From contig NC_135560.1 of assembly GCF_964340395.1 (NCBI RefSeq), positions 7,304,598 through 7,368,597 of the forward strand: a stretch of 64,000 bases of DNA, written 5' to 3'. The notes beneath the pieces were generated by a model. The model had not been told where the DNA came from and did not search any database. It worked only from the letters and a program-made list of their open reading frames with translations. The translations under genes were made by a program, and so were the position numbers. Positions 45,496-57,632 of the stretch are shown here, one piece after another. This stretch comes from Glandiceps talaboti. Taxonomy: Eukaryota; Hemichordata; Enteropneusta; Spengelidae. Each line of letters starts with the position of its first letter. Position 1 is the stretch's first letter.

Positions 45496-46220
45496 TCGCC
45501 AACACTGGGCCACAATCATTCTCGCTCATTTGTCAACATAATACATGTCATATCACCATAGCCATTGTCATTGACAAACAATGAAAAATAAGAATCTCTC
45601 TAGGGGAGCTTTAATGTGTCTTTTAAGAATATACTTTCTTCATATTGAAAACAAACAAACAAACAAACAAACAAACAAACCTAAGGAGGAACACAGATTT
45701 GCATTCTGTCATAATTTTGTTCGGAAAAGTTCACTTTGTTTACGTTTACAGTATTTATTCATTCCAAGGAGTTATCAAGTTGCCGTGTTATATTATACAC
45801 GTCATGCGTTACATCCTTTGTTACACGTTATACGATGTTTTACAATGCACTCTACGTTCAGTTTACATATATTTCGCCTTGTTTGTAGTTAAATCACACT
45901 TTACTTTTACAGGGAAGACAAACACTTTCACTTTGAACGCCTAAATATGAATCGCATATTAAATTCTCACTCTAACGTTCGTTACCTCTCCTTCTATGTA
46001 CTAACTCAAATACCTTACTTACGAGTGCACAGTAAATCCAATCGCGTTATCCATTAAATCGTATCGGAGTTATCTTGCACCTTTCGTGATGTCCAGTAAA
46101 GGGGACAAACAAAAATATTTCAGTTAAAGTTAACTAAACTTAACTTAACTTAACCAAGTGATGGAAAGAAAAACCGGCAGCACTATTTATGGCTAGGGAA
46201 AATCTACTCTATACAGAACA
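45496..46220. other. Non-coding; (AAAC)n at 45650-45681
   Basis: Frames over the AAAC run are not convincing. A short ACTTA repeat lies near 46130-46152. Confidence 0.5.
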
Positions 46221-46226
46221 GAACAG

Positions 46227-46345
46227 GACAAAATAGAATAGAATAGAATAGAATAGAATAGAATAGAATAGAATAGAATAGAATAGAATAGAATAGAATA
46301 GAATAGAATAGAATAGAATAGAATAGAATAGAATAGAACAGAACA
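46227..46345. repeat. (GAATA)n pentanucleotide repeat
   Basis: About 22 units with flanking GAACA variants. Confidence 0.97.
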
Positions 46346-46873
46346 GAAAAGAATAGAATAGAACACAAGTTTTGATATTGACATCTAGAGTTAAAAGGTT
46401 GACATTAAGTCGATGATAACATTAGGTATATACTATAACTCTCTCACACTGTGTACGATATGTATGTGGCAAAACTGTGAATGTAGTCCCTTTACTTGTA
46501 ACTTTACCAGTATTTTAAAAGACTCGTTATTTCTATTCTTCTACCAGTCTTAGTTTACTATTGTCATGGATATTTATGAATTGTGATTATTCAAATCTGA
46601 GAACATAGCACCCAATGTGTTTTACAGTATACATAAAAAATTCTCTTTTATGGTGAAATATTTTTTTGGGTGAATTTTTTACTTTGATTTTGAATTGAAT
46701 TTGAATTATTTAGAGTTTGCAAATGGCAACCCGATGCCATAAACATGACACTACATGTACTTAAAACTCTTAGATAGACATGGTATACATGCACGGTACT
46801 GATGCAAACACTGGGCTGTGGGTGAAAATACTTGGCAGTTAATCATTCTAATGTAACTATCATACTCCCTGCT

Positions 46874-46914
46874 GTATGTATGTATGTATGTATGTATGTA
46901 TATATATATATATG

Positions 46915-47010
<96 letters not shown>

Positions 47011-47120
47011 TACATACATACATACATACATACATACATACATACATACATACATACATACATACATACATACATACATACATACATACATACATACATA
47101 CATACATACATACATACATG
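46874..47120. repeat. (GTAT)n-(AT)n-(CATA)n compound repeat
   Basis: GTAT units, a long AT core, then about 28 CATA units. GTAT and CATA/ATAC blocks are near-complements around the AT core. Confidence 0.97.
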
Positions 47121-48834
47121 ATTTTAGATTTGTACTACTCCTCAAATTTACGAAACTAAAGCACTCACTGAGAAACATTATGACCCCGAAGTTTGTTGTC
47201 GAGTTACATTTTTAATCCAGAAAACGCGTCTTTTCATCCCAAAACACACTCATTTTGGGCCAATGTGAAAAAAGCAACAATATAACGATAACATTCACAT
47301 AATTACCTTTCTGAAAATATATAGTTTTTAGGTCGTTATCATTTTTACTGAGAATCAGTCATAGGTCATCGCAAACCTACTTCTCCCCCTTGACTCTTTA
47401 TGTAGCTAGTCACAGTGAATAATGATGACCAATGCATACTATTTTCTGGAATCGGAAAATCATATTACTGAGAAAATTAAAATACAAAATACACTCCCCA
47501 GGTAAAATAAATTACATAAATTGATTTTTGAAAATTCAAAAATAGGAAAACTTATTAATGAATAAATCAAACAATGGCTGGATATATGGAGAGAAAACCT
47601 CTATGTGTGAATTACATATGATTAGTTATTGATAGGACGTGCCTCCCGTCGACGTCGCAGTTGCCATGGCAAAGTCGTAAGTTCTCTTTTCACGTGTATG
47701 GCAGTCCATAGTCCATGCATAATGAACCATTTTACATTGTGCTCGACTCATCGCCTGACAAATTAAATATTCAGACCTTTGCCCGGTTACCTTTTCGATG
47801 TCTTCCACTGAAAAAAAGCATCCCAGGCCGTGCAATTATTGGGCTAAAAGGACAACGGTTTTAAGTTAACACCCAGATCCACTACTGATAAGGGACAGAT
47901 CATATCCCGTGCGCATGCTGATGTTTGATATTATGGAGTTGATAAACGCAGTACGCCCTCAACGTGAGGGCGGTAGATATTACCTACCCTCTCAAAGCGA
48001 CTGTTCAGCTGTTACATATAGTGGTAATTCTCCTCTTAGAAAACAGCCATGATATCACACTTGTCCAAAGCTGTATGGAGCTTTTGTATATCTATCGCTA
48101 TGGCTTATCAGAGACGATGCTAAAAACCATGCGTGTCTCCCTGTTATTAATTATACAAGGACTGAATATACAACTAATTTAAATTTTAGTGTTCCAAAAT
48201 TAATTCAGGTATTACGCGTACGATTCCATTTCCTACATGCCAATGTAAACAACAGGGACACGTAATAATTTTTTGTTGATTTCCTTGTCTACAGGCTAAA
48301 ATATAATAACATTGTTGAGACGCCTACCTGCATCTAAAACACAATAGTGTAGAACGCATGATACATTTGTAGTAACAGGATTCGTGTGATGTTTTCCTTA
48401 GGAAATCACAATCTAAGCAATAATATGTGTGTCTGTGACGTCATACACTTGAATTGTCAACTCACTGAAGATTTATCAAAGAGTTTTTTTCCTCTGTAAA
48501 GGAACGTCATTTTGTTAGGACTGTTTTTAAGAGTGTCATAATTTGTTCCGACATTTTTACCATGGCAAAAGGTTACCATGTAGATAATGTTTGTGCATAC
48601 GTCGTTCAGGACATGCAATTAAGATTTCGCCTCTGTACTTAGTAAGTCAGTAACAGCTATTGTAAACACATTAAACGAACGAAGCAGAAGCCCGGGGTTT
48701 AACAAAGCTAATAACAAACAGAATATTTCATTGTCTATTTTTTTTTTCATTTGCGTCCCAACTAACAGTTAGCAAAATGATACACATTTAATTTACTATG
48801 TAGTACAGTGGATTTCAAAATGCCGTTCAGCTTC
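47121..48834. other. Non-coding, nothing recognised
   Basis: A minus frame at 47835-47626 is somewhat GC-rich but has no domain or start context that I recognise. Confidence 0.45.
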
Positions 48835-49140
48835 TCTGTTTGGTACAACCATGCAGAAATCAATAAAAATAAACTGTACATGCTACATTTTAATAACAAT
48901 GGGTCAATTTATTGCTACATTTTGTCTAAATAGATATGCAATTTAAACCAACGTACTGGAACAAGGCGTAGATACGCGGGCGCCAAAAGTTTTGACGTCT
49001 GCATTTGAATGTCTGCATGGTGGCGTCAGTTCATTTCATTTCGACAAAATGTTGCAAGAAATAAAGTGTGTTCATTCAATCTTGCTGTAGCCACATACAT
49101 GTACTTTCTTATTAGCTTCTGCATGATTGTATCAAACAGA
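48835..49140. repeat. Dispersed repeat, copy 2 (partner at 4.94-5.21 kb)
   Basis: Shared landmarks as listed for 4940-5210. Confidence 0.6.
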
Positions 49141-50269
49141 GCAGCTGGACGGAATTTTGAAATTCGCTGTAAGAAAAAAATCCGTTCACAGAAATTCTTT
49201 GAACAGATATCCACTAATAAATGAACACTGTGTAACTGGCACGCCAACAAAACATTCACAGCGGTAGACAAGTAACCTAAACATGTGATTTTAATTCTTC
49301 AAATGATTTAGTTATATTAATAAAGTTTAACACACGTACATTAAAAAAATCGTTATTCCCTTTTCCAAAATCTATTAACAGAATCCCAGCAGGTTTTGTT
49401 GTTCCTCGTTCAGCATAATTGATTGAATGAAGAGAAATATCTCCTAAACATTCCGACCTTCTTGACTCACCAGGTTTCGAATGATGTCACAGCTGATTAT
49501 AGTTACTACTAAAGAACTCTGCACATCATCATCACGAGAAACAATTTACGTAGTTATGACATGCGCATAAACGGTTTTTATCAATTTAAGTGGCAGAACT
49601 ATGACGTCATAATCAATTAGGTTGCACCACTATACCCATGATACCCTGGCCACAGAACGCATGCAATTTTCGCTCAATTTAGGAATTAAAACAGAGGCAA
49701 ATTTTAGTCTAACTGAGAGGGCAGACTATCGCTCACACTTCTAGTTTCCGTGTACCTATGTAGGTCTGCCAACATTTTACCACTTTCAACAGCATTACAG
49801 TGGATTTTTTGAGGAATCACGTTATGTATAATTATTGTCTGTTTATATGTGTGAAGGTCAATTTAAAATATTGAATGACACATCCGATAAAAATAAAAAA
49901 TTCACCATTTTGTCCCTGGCTGAAAATCGCATTGTCCTTCCTTCATTTTCCTTCATATTACACTTTTGGGGTCATGGAAGTGAAACGATGAAACTTTTTT
50001 CGCTCTTTCTTGTCTTCTCTCCTACTTTTTTGTACGTAAAATGACATTTATCAACAACGTACCCGAATTTTGAAGAATGGTAATTAAATACTGAAAAGGT
50101 ACAAATGCTTGATCTATCTAATATTGCCCTGAAACTAGCCCCGCAATGTACTTCAATCATTTGTACAACACGTTATAGTTTGTAGTTTCTCCAGATCACC
50201 CTTAGCCCACCTGTTCGTACCTACTCGTACCCGTACAAGCGAATATTCAAAACTCAAAATGGCATTAGA

Positions 50270-50460
50270 ACAGCTGAAATAGTGTATTAGCGTTACTCTT
50301 TCAAGTCTACAGATAGGCTACAGTTCGGATAGATAACTTGAAGAGTGTAGTAGTGTTAGTCCGTCAAGTCTACAGGTAGGCTACAGTTAGGGTAACTGAA
50401 ATAGTGTAGTTGTGTTAGTCCTTCAAGTCTACAGATAAGCTACAGTTAGGATAGCTGTTC
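50270..50460. repeat. Three-copy minisatellite, unit about 62 bp
   Basis: TCAAGTCTACAG.TA.GCTACAGTT occurs near 50303, 50367 and 50425, each followed by a GTGTA.T.GTGTTAGTCC-type block. Confidence 0.85.
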
Positions 50461-50712
50461 ACGATTTTATGTGCAGAATCCCTCCTCATAGTGCGCCAGT
50501 CAAGACAGTGGGGCGCCCTCTATGGCGTATGATATAAAGATTGCACACACGTAATTTTATAAATTTCTCGGAATATTATATCATGATAGGTCATTTATGT
50601 GAGCAAAATTAGTAATATATAGATAATACATAATTTCAGAGGATAAAAAATATAGCCCGCCTCAATACAGATGATAAGTCATTGAAAAAATCCCAACATA
50701 CACTGTTACACA

Positions 50713-50846
50713 ACTGTAGTCTGATGATCGCAATATATGCGTGAAACTCCGAGTTACAACCAAGACAGAGTTCCAGAACTACCAATACTATTGCGCTCTG
50801 CCACTGCGGTATAGAGCACTGTCTTAGCAGATTAATACTCATCGAG

Positions 50847-50918
<72 letters not shown>

Positions 50919-50990
50919 TTGGTAGTACTGGAACTCTTTCTTGGGTGTAACTCGGAGTTTCACGCATATTGCGATCATCAGACACTCATT
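50713..50990. repeat. Palindrome around (AT)n, first unit
   Basis: Left arm contains GCGTGAAACTCCGAGTTAC near 50740. Right arm contains GTAACTCGGAGTTTCACGC near 50947. About 68 bases of AT (50847-50914) lie between. The right arm lacks the part next to the AT tract. Confidence 0.88.
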
Positions 50991-51063
50991 TTTTTACATG
51001 TTGGGCTTTGATGTTCCGTTAGTTAACGGGTTTAGTTTAGGTTTAGATTTCTTTGGAAACAAT

Positions 51064-51410
<347 letters not shown>

Positions 51411-51565
51411 TTCTGAGGCCTACTCTCTGGGTGTGCTGTATATATAGGGTGTAGACAATAGAAATACCATCACTATTGTCTGTGTCGATGGGTAGGTGTT
51501 GTATGTGTGGAGGTGTTGGTTGTTACTGTGTGAGTTATTGGGTGCGGACAAGTAAGTGTTGGCGG

Positions 51566-51620
51566 GTTTTTACATGTTGGGCTTTGATGTTCCGTTAGTT
51601 AACGGGTTTAGTTTAGGTGA
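51566..51620. repeat. Direct duplicate of 50992-51042
   Basis: TTTACATGTTGGGCTTTGAT followed by GTTCCGTTAGTTAACGGG occurs in both places without change. Confidence 0.92.
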
Positions 51621-52410
51621 TAGATGCTCTATTGAAGTTGGACAAATAAAACTTATTCTCGTGTCGGCATTTGGATATTAACTCAGTTCTTTTGTTTAGT
51701 GTGGAGCTTTTGTCCTTGTGGTTAAAAAAACCCCGAAATCTTAGCTTAACCATAAGACTGGCATTCTTGGGTCTGAAAATGTGTCTTCATCAAGACCACA
51801 TTAACAGTAACTAATACCCATAGATAATCGATTTTCTTAACGTAGAGTGTGCCTCGGAAATCAACACTTTAGACTCTTTCCGTTACTTTGTTCAAGAAAT
51901 CTCACAAGAAAAAAGGTCAGGGGTCACCATGCAAATTTTTGAAAGAGGCCAAAGTGACGTAAACAATTAAATAATTTCAGCAATATGGCCACTGTCCGTT
52001 AACTTTATGGGAAAATGTAACATTGTCGATTTCTTTGGAAACAAGACTCGTGCGCCCCCAATTTCCTTTATTATTTCAAAGGGATGAGAAAAAAGCTTTC
52101 ATATAGCAAGGTTTGGAGAGAATAGAAGAACTTAAATTTTTAGGGAAATTTCTACCCGGTGTAGTGCACATATGGCCTGGAACGGGATCCATTTTTTTCG
52201 CAACAAAGATATCGATTTTACATGTTCCTTTATATACATATTTTATTCTGATAGCAATATATAATACTTTTACTCTTATCCCTACTATTTAAAAAATGAT
52301 TTATTTTCTGTAAAAACCTTTTCCTACTAATTTACAAAATGCCCAATAAACCATCTTATTGTGTGCAATTTAGATAAATTATTATTTTCCCATGGTATTA
52401 TTGTCTGTAT
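51621..52410. other. Non-coding, nothing recognised
   Basis: No frame or repeat pair seen. Confidence 0.5.
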
Positions 52411-52450
52411 ATGTCCCTGCTAAAGACTATCACTTTAGAAAGCATACATA

Positions 52451-52633
52451 ATGATAACACCGGTTTATATGAAGACGCTATCACTATATTACGTGATGGA
52501 CTACGAGCAGACCTACAATTTCACGTCTTCACACTCCTGCATGTCTTACACTCTTGTGAACGGTTTCAATTCTATGCACCAACTTGGAATAGAGGAGTCG
52601 AGTGTGAACAAGCGACTGTTGCTACGATTGTAG
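52451..52633 (+). CDS. Possible small ORF or terminal exon, unknown product
   Basis: Sixty codons, ending in TAG. From about codon 14 the third positions are G/C-rich (TAC GTG ATG GAC TAC GAG CAG), unlike the AT-rich surroundings, which suggests selection for coding. The peptide has one sequon (NFT), no hydrophobic segment and a basic end (KRLLLRL). No family is recognised. AG dinucleotides at 52416, 52438 and 52476 could serve as acceptors, so it could equally be a last exon. A second overlapping frame (52411-52644) is open too but is less convincing in codon use. Confidence 0.28.
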   Translation: MITPVYMKTLSLYYVMDYEQTYNFTSSHSCMSYTLVNGFNSMHQLGIEESSVNKRLLLRL

Positions 52634-53089
52634 TCAAGGATTGAAAATTGTATTTCCTACCGGGTTCAATTTTACAATAGGATTGAGGTCAACATAACCA
52701 TCTCAGTTGAAATAAATGCTTGACTATATAAAGATGCTAACAATTTGTTTTCCTCGGTCGCTTAATATGTACAAAGAATGATTCGAAGTAGACAGACGTT
52801 TTTAAGAGATTTTTGATAAATTGTTGATTCAATTAATTATAAAATTATACACAGAGCAGCTACGGAATATATACACTCACCATTTCAAATTTCAGACACT
52901 CATTGTCTTCGGATAAGCTTCAGGCACTCGTACGATCAGCCACTCTACATCGTACGACTTGACTGACTACCAACTTACGTACGCATGTTACGTATATTTC
53001 CGAAGTTAAACATTATCCAAGAAATCAGGCGATACTTGTGCCTCGTTTTGATGTTTCACTTTGATAACAGGAGTCGAGATCGTGTATTG

Positions 53090-53331
53090 CACAGTCACTT
53101 GTGAGCTAATATTCTATTCTAAGAAGATCATAATGCAAAATAATGACGTTATAATAGGTATTTACGAATGAATATTCAAAAGATACTGTGTTTGCATTGG
53201 AAAAGAGAACACTGGTGACGGTATTTTTTGAATCTTCGTAAATACCTAATAACGTCATTATTTTGTATTATGATCATCCTTGACTAGAATATTATCATAT
53301 GGAATAGAATAGTAGCCCACAAGTGACTGTG
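53090..53331. mobile_element. Foldback element, about 242 bp
   Basis: Ends CACAGTCACTTGTG and CACAAGTGACTGTG. Inner arms AATAATGACGTTAT..AGGTATTTACGAA near 53139 and TTCGTAAATACCTAATAACG near 53236. No coding frame; target duplication not clear. Confidence 0.82.
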
Positions 53332-54399
53332 TTTGCAGCCTCAAGACTTGTCCCAACGATCTCCCCCCATTCAAGGATTATGATAGAACATTAAATTTGC
53401 ACTCGTGCATTGTCAAGAACAAACCTCGGTACAATACAACTGATATACGTACGTGACGTGCCAGACGAAAGTTACCCACTTTGCTAAAACTCAACTTGAA
53501 GCATCTGTATCTTTAACAGAAATGTCATCGTCGCAAACCACGACCGTTTTACGGTACCGTTCTTAACGAGCCGGTCCGTACTTTTATTTCGAAGTGTAGT
53601 GGTAGAAATAATAACTCTGGTTTGCGAGAATGCAGAAATGTGTAATATTTAGAGCAATATGTATGCTAAAACTTTTATTTTGAAAACTTTAACTAAAAGA
53701 TACTACTAGGCTGTAAGATCTACTGAATCAAGTTAGATATTAAAAAAAGTATTAAATCTTTAAATCACAGGAAAATTTAAAGTCAAATTTATTAAATTTA
53801 ACATTTCAGTGCTCATTGCTGGCCTGTTCTAACGTTCACAGCACTGTCTTACACCGACACTGTCATAACGCCTACAGCACTACATTACATTGAGAAAGAA
53901 CGTATGAGCGACTGTCGCCAGTAAAAGAAACGTGCCGTTTAGTTTTCATATGGGCTTGACACGCTCTCGTTATATATTCAAAGACACCAGAAATAGTATA
54001 GTGGTCTTGTTCATATATGTACAAAAATAGTTACAGTAGTCCGTTTAATTCACGAACAGTTGTTTTTATGCTGAATTTACTGTGTAACATTGGTTTAAAA
54101 ACGGCATTAATCACAACACGCTGATTATACGGCATACTAGTATATGTTTGCCATAGTCACACGTAAGGTGTTGTATTCACTAATATTACAAGGTTGTGGT
54201 CGTCACCAAGCTTTCTAGGGGACCACTTTGATTGTAATCACAGTAACAAGTGTAGATTTATATTGTGCAGTTATGTTATAAATTATCAAGTATTTGTAAA
54301 TCAGCCATCTTGAATGGGGAATTATGGGAAATGTGGTAAAATTCCATTGAAAAACACGAATTAATGTAAACAATTCGTTGCATTATTTGTAACTATAAA
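53332..54399. other. Non-coding, nothing recognised
   Basis: No frame or repeat pair seen. Confidence 0.5.
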
Positions 54400-54812
54400 T
54401 CTAGTCTTGGTTTCCCAGCCCACTGAGTATGGCTATCCTTCCAATCACCCCCCAGATTAGGTATTACCATAACTATACATAATCTAGTCTTGGTTACCCA
54501 GAATCCTGCAGGAGGGCCGGCTATCCTTCCAATCACCCCAGGTTAGGTATTACCACAACTACAAATCTAGTCTTGGTTACCCAGAATCCTGCAGGAGGGC
54601 TATCCTTCCAATCACTCCAGATTAGGTATATTACCACAACTCAACTACAAATAATCCAGTCTTGGTAATACACAGGCCCTTGCAGTATAGTAGGGCTATC
54701 CTTCCAATCACCCCAGATTAGGTATGACCACAACTAATCTAGTCTTGGTTACCCAGAATCCTGCAGGAGGGCTATCCTTCCAATCACTCCAGTTACATAT
54801 TACCACAAGTAT
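54400..54812. repeat. Five-copy minisatellite, unit about 80 bp
   Basis: Each unit holds TAGTCTTGGTTACCCAGAAT (one copy degenerate), CCTGCAGGAGGGC, then CTATCCTTCCAATCAC and CCAGATTAGGTAT. Confidence 0.92.
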
Positions 54813-55306
54813 GAAGAATCCCACAATCCCTAGATTCTAGTTTGGGTTCAAAGCATGCTCAGTTTGAAAAACTAAATAGTTCTGCAACAAAACTAAAACT
54901 GTGTGTTCTATTTTTATGTCAAACTGTTCCACAGGTTATTCACTATCATGTCTGTCAACATCCACCAAGAGTGTTGGCAGATCATCACCTACATGGCAGT
55001 CTGTTTGACTAATATTGCAATCCAAATACCCAATTTAATGATCTCTTAATAGGGGACATGAAAAAATGGTTTTTCTTCTAACCCAACCACCCCTAAACAT
55101 TCTTCAAACATTTAAAACAAAAAGTTAAAGAAATTCTTTGTCTTCTTGACCTTCATGCATGTCTGTGTTCTTTCTCCAGTGAGGTTTGTTTTTGGGTCAA
55201 AGCAATATTTTTTAAGAATAAAAACAAGATAAAATAAAATAAAATCCAAACCTACCTACTATTTTCAGAGGCTATGTTATCAGAAACGTAATTATTTTCT
55301 TTTTGC
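54813..55306. other. Non-coding, nothing recognised
   Basis: GGGGACATGAAAAA near 55038 recurs just after the hAT element near 56682, suggesting a repeat that the hAT element entered or neighbours. Confidence 0.4.
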
Positions 55307-55313
55307 CTAGGGG

Positions 55314-56677
55314 CAGTGTTCGAAATTCGTGGAAAATATCAACTAGTCAACAGGACTGGTAACTTTAAAAAGTTGCCTGTCCTGCCAAAAACTTACCTGT
55401 CCTGATATTATGCCTTGCAATTAAACGAAATCAAATACAACTAAGAGTTACCTATACTGTAATAGGCTATTACCTTGTCTGTGAACAAATGAAGATGGGA
55501 TGGAATCATCTTTTTCTTTAAATAACCTTTATTTGTAAACAATCATCAATTGCAAGGTACATACTGCACAATACTGTAACAGTACTTTACTTTGTATTCA
55601 CAATTCGTACTGTCAGTTTCCATGTATAACAGAATACAATCATATATTTAAAGTCATGAGTCTGGGAGAAAACAGGTACACAATGTACACAGTTTCGCTT
55701 GCTTTGCATGCTAAACATCAGACAGATCACCAGTACTATCATCTGTTTCAAGCAGATCTGAGAAGTCAGAGTCATAGTCTGAGTCTGGGTTGTAAGCATC
55801 TCCAGATTTGTCATGGGCATCTTCATGTTCAGGTAAAACAGCAGCTGCATCATGAAGTTCATCAATCACCTGTTCTGGATCTCTGGTCCTACTGTGACTC
55901 CTTTCAATGAAGCTTGGCCTTCTCTTTGCATGCTGGTTCCACTGATGGATGGCAGGAGTAGGGTCAAACTCACTGATATCTGGTGAATGGAGTTGAACAG
56001 TCATCAGCAGAGTCATTGATGAACTCTTCAGTTTGTTCCTATATTGGGTTTTTGTTATCTTCATGAGAGAAAATCCCCTCTCACACTCAGAGGTACCTGC
56101 TGGTAGTGACAATATCAAATCCACAACTTCAAGAAAGTTTGGGCATTTGTTGTAGTACAGCTATCTTTAAATTCAATTTTCCATGACTGAACAATTGTTC
56201 TCTTACGTTTCGTGGCATCGTACTCCCTGTTTGCGCTTAAGGTTTCCTCCGGTGTTCTTCGTTTAGCCGGGAGAGTTGGTAGGCCAAGATAATTGCGGAG
56301 CATAATTCTGATAATTTCTCAAAACTCATTCCATGTTATCGTTGATTGACGCAGTACTTTACAGCGCTGTAAAACTCATGCAAAATCTACTTTGATTGGT
56401 TGATTTTCAAGGTCGTGCATCATTCTGTCCAATTGACTTGTTTCTTACTCGCAATACATGAACTGAGGAGTTGCCAAAAGATGTCGTTGGAGGCGCTATC
56501 CAGGACGGCCAGTGTCACATCACAGTCTATGAAGTACATGTGTATGATCGCCCAAAGTTAGTTGTCGACACACGCTGAATTCAACCTGTCCGACGGACTG
56601 GTAACTTTTTTATTTTACCAGTCCGGTGGAAAAATAGCCAGTCTCGGACTGCCGGACAGGCGTTATTTCGAACACTG
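55314..56677 (-). mobile_element. hAT-superfamily DNA transposon, internally deleted
   Basis: TIRs CAGTGTTCGAAAT (55314) and ATTTCGAACACTG (ending 56677) are typical of hAT elements. CTAGGGG occurs just outside both ends (55307-55313, 56678-56684), a 7-bp match to the family's 8-bp duplication. Further inverted similarity lies inside the ends (GACTGGTAACTTT near 55352 against a copy near 56595). The element is 1,364 bp, much shorter than autonomous hATs, and keeps only the two ends of a transposase gene. Confidence 0.9.
55711..56303 (-). pseudogene. hAT transposase remnant, N- and C-terminal parts fused out of frame
   Basis: The start region (56303 downward) carries SWKIEF in a Lys/Arg-rich setting, resembling the N-terminal part of ZNF862/KIAA1586-like transposases. 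It breaks near 56130. In another frame, from about 56132 to 55711, the C-terminal hAT dimerisation region follows: SECERGFSLMKITKTQYRNK, LHSPDISEF and an acidic tail with DSDYDSDFSD. The catalytic core in between is missing, so this copy cannot encode an active enzyme. An intron is unlikely because nothing of the core remains nearby. Confidence 0.82.
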
Positions 56678-57039
56678 CTAGGGGACATGAAAAATGTTTA
56701 CTGCAATGGAGTGTTCTTAATATTAAAGTATGTATTTAATTGAAAATGTAAGTTTTGGGTCCTGAAAGGGTGTTTGTTTAAGCAGAATGTTCACTATAAA
56801 AGAATTCTAAAGCAGTGACAGTGCAGACAGGTTATACTCACGTAAAAACAACAACAAATGTTTATATTGTCAGAGCCATACTTTATTTTGATATCTGGAA
56901 TAATAACATGTAAACTGTAAAAATACATTACTGGGAGTGTCTTTCTCATCACTCTCTTCTTTATCATCTTTTTGTGGAAAGGGATGATGAGAGTGCCCTC
57001 AATGGCCAATCTTTCAGTCTTTCCAAATGTGGAACGTTA

Positions 57040-57062
57040 CTATATATATATATATATATATG
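57040..57062. repeat. (AT)n microsatellite
   Basis: About eleven AT units. Confidence 0.9.
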
Positions 57063-57133
57063 ATGTAATAGTCATGTAATACAAAAAGTTGACTTACATC
57101 AGATAAATGAATATTGAAGAGATGCAACTATGG

Positions 57134-57632
57134 AAGATACAACTATGGAATAAATAGTGTCAACTTTGCTTGCCTGAAATGACCTCAGTAAAGACTTCAT
57201 ACAAAGATACGACTATGGAATGAATAGCGTTAACTTTGCTGTATGAAGTGAGAGCTTAGGGAAGACGTCATGCAAAGATACAACAATGGAATGAATAGTG
57301 CTAACTTTGCTGCATGAAGTGAGAGCTCAGGGAAGACGTCATGCAAAGATACGACTATGGAATGAATAGCGTTAACTTTGCTGCATGAAGTGAGAGCTTA
57401 GGGAAGACGTCATGCAAAGATACAACAATGGAATGAATAGTGCTAACTTTGCTGCATGAAGTAAGAGCTCAGGGAAGACTTCATGCAAAGATGCAACTAG
57501 GGAATAAATAGCACTGACTTTGCTGTATGAAGTGAGAGCTCAGGCAAACCTTCATGCAAAGATACAACTATGCAATGAATAGCGTCAACTTTGCTTGTCT
57601 GAAGAGGACTCAGTAAAGACTTCATGCAAAGA
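57134..57632. repeat. 71-bp minisatellite, seven units with two-unit higher order
   Basis: Unit core: ATACAACTATGGAATGAATA, then GCGTTAACTTTGCTG and TGCAAAG at the end. Units 2-3 and 4-5 are near-identical pairs (types CGACTATGG..GCGTT and CAACAATGG..GTGCT). Units 1 and 7 share CTTTGCTTG.CTGAA. Confidence 0.95.

Noticed and set aside
54400-57632. Regularly spaced repeats as a CRISPR array
   Set aside because: The units are contiguous minisatellites without unique spacers, in animal nuclear DNA with introns.
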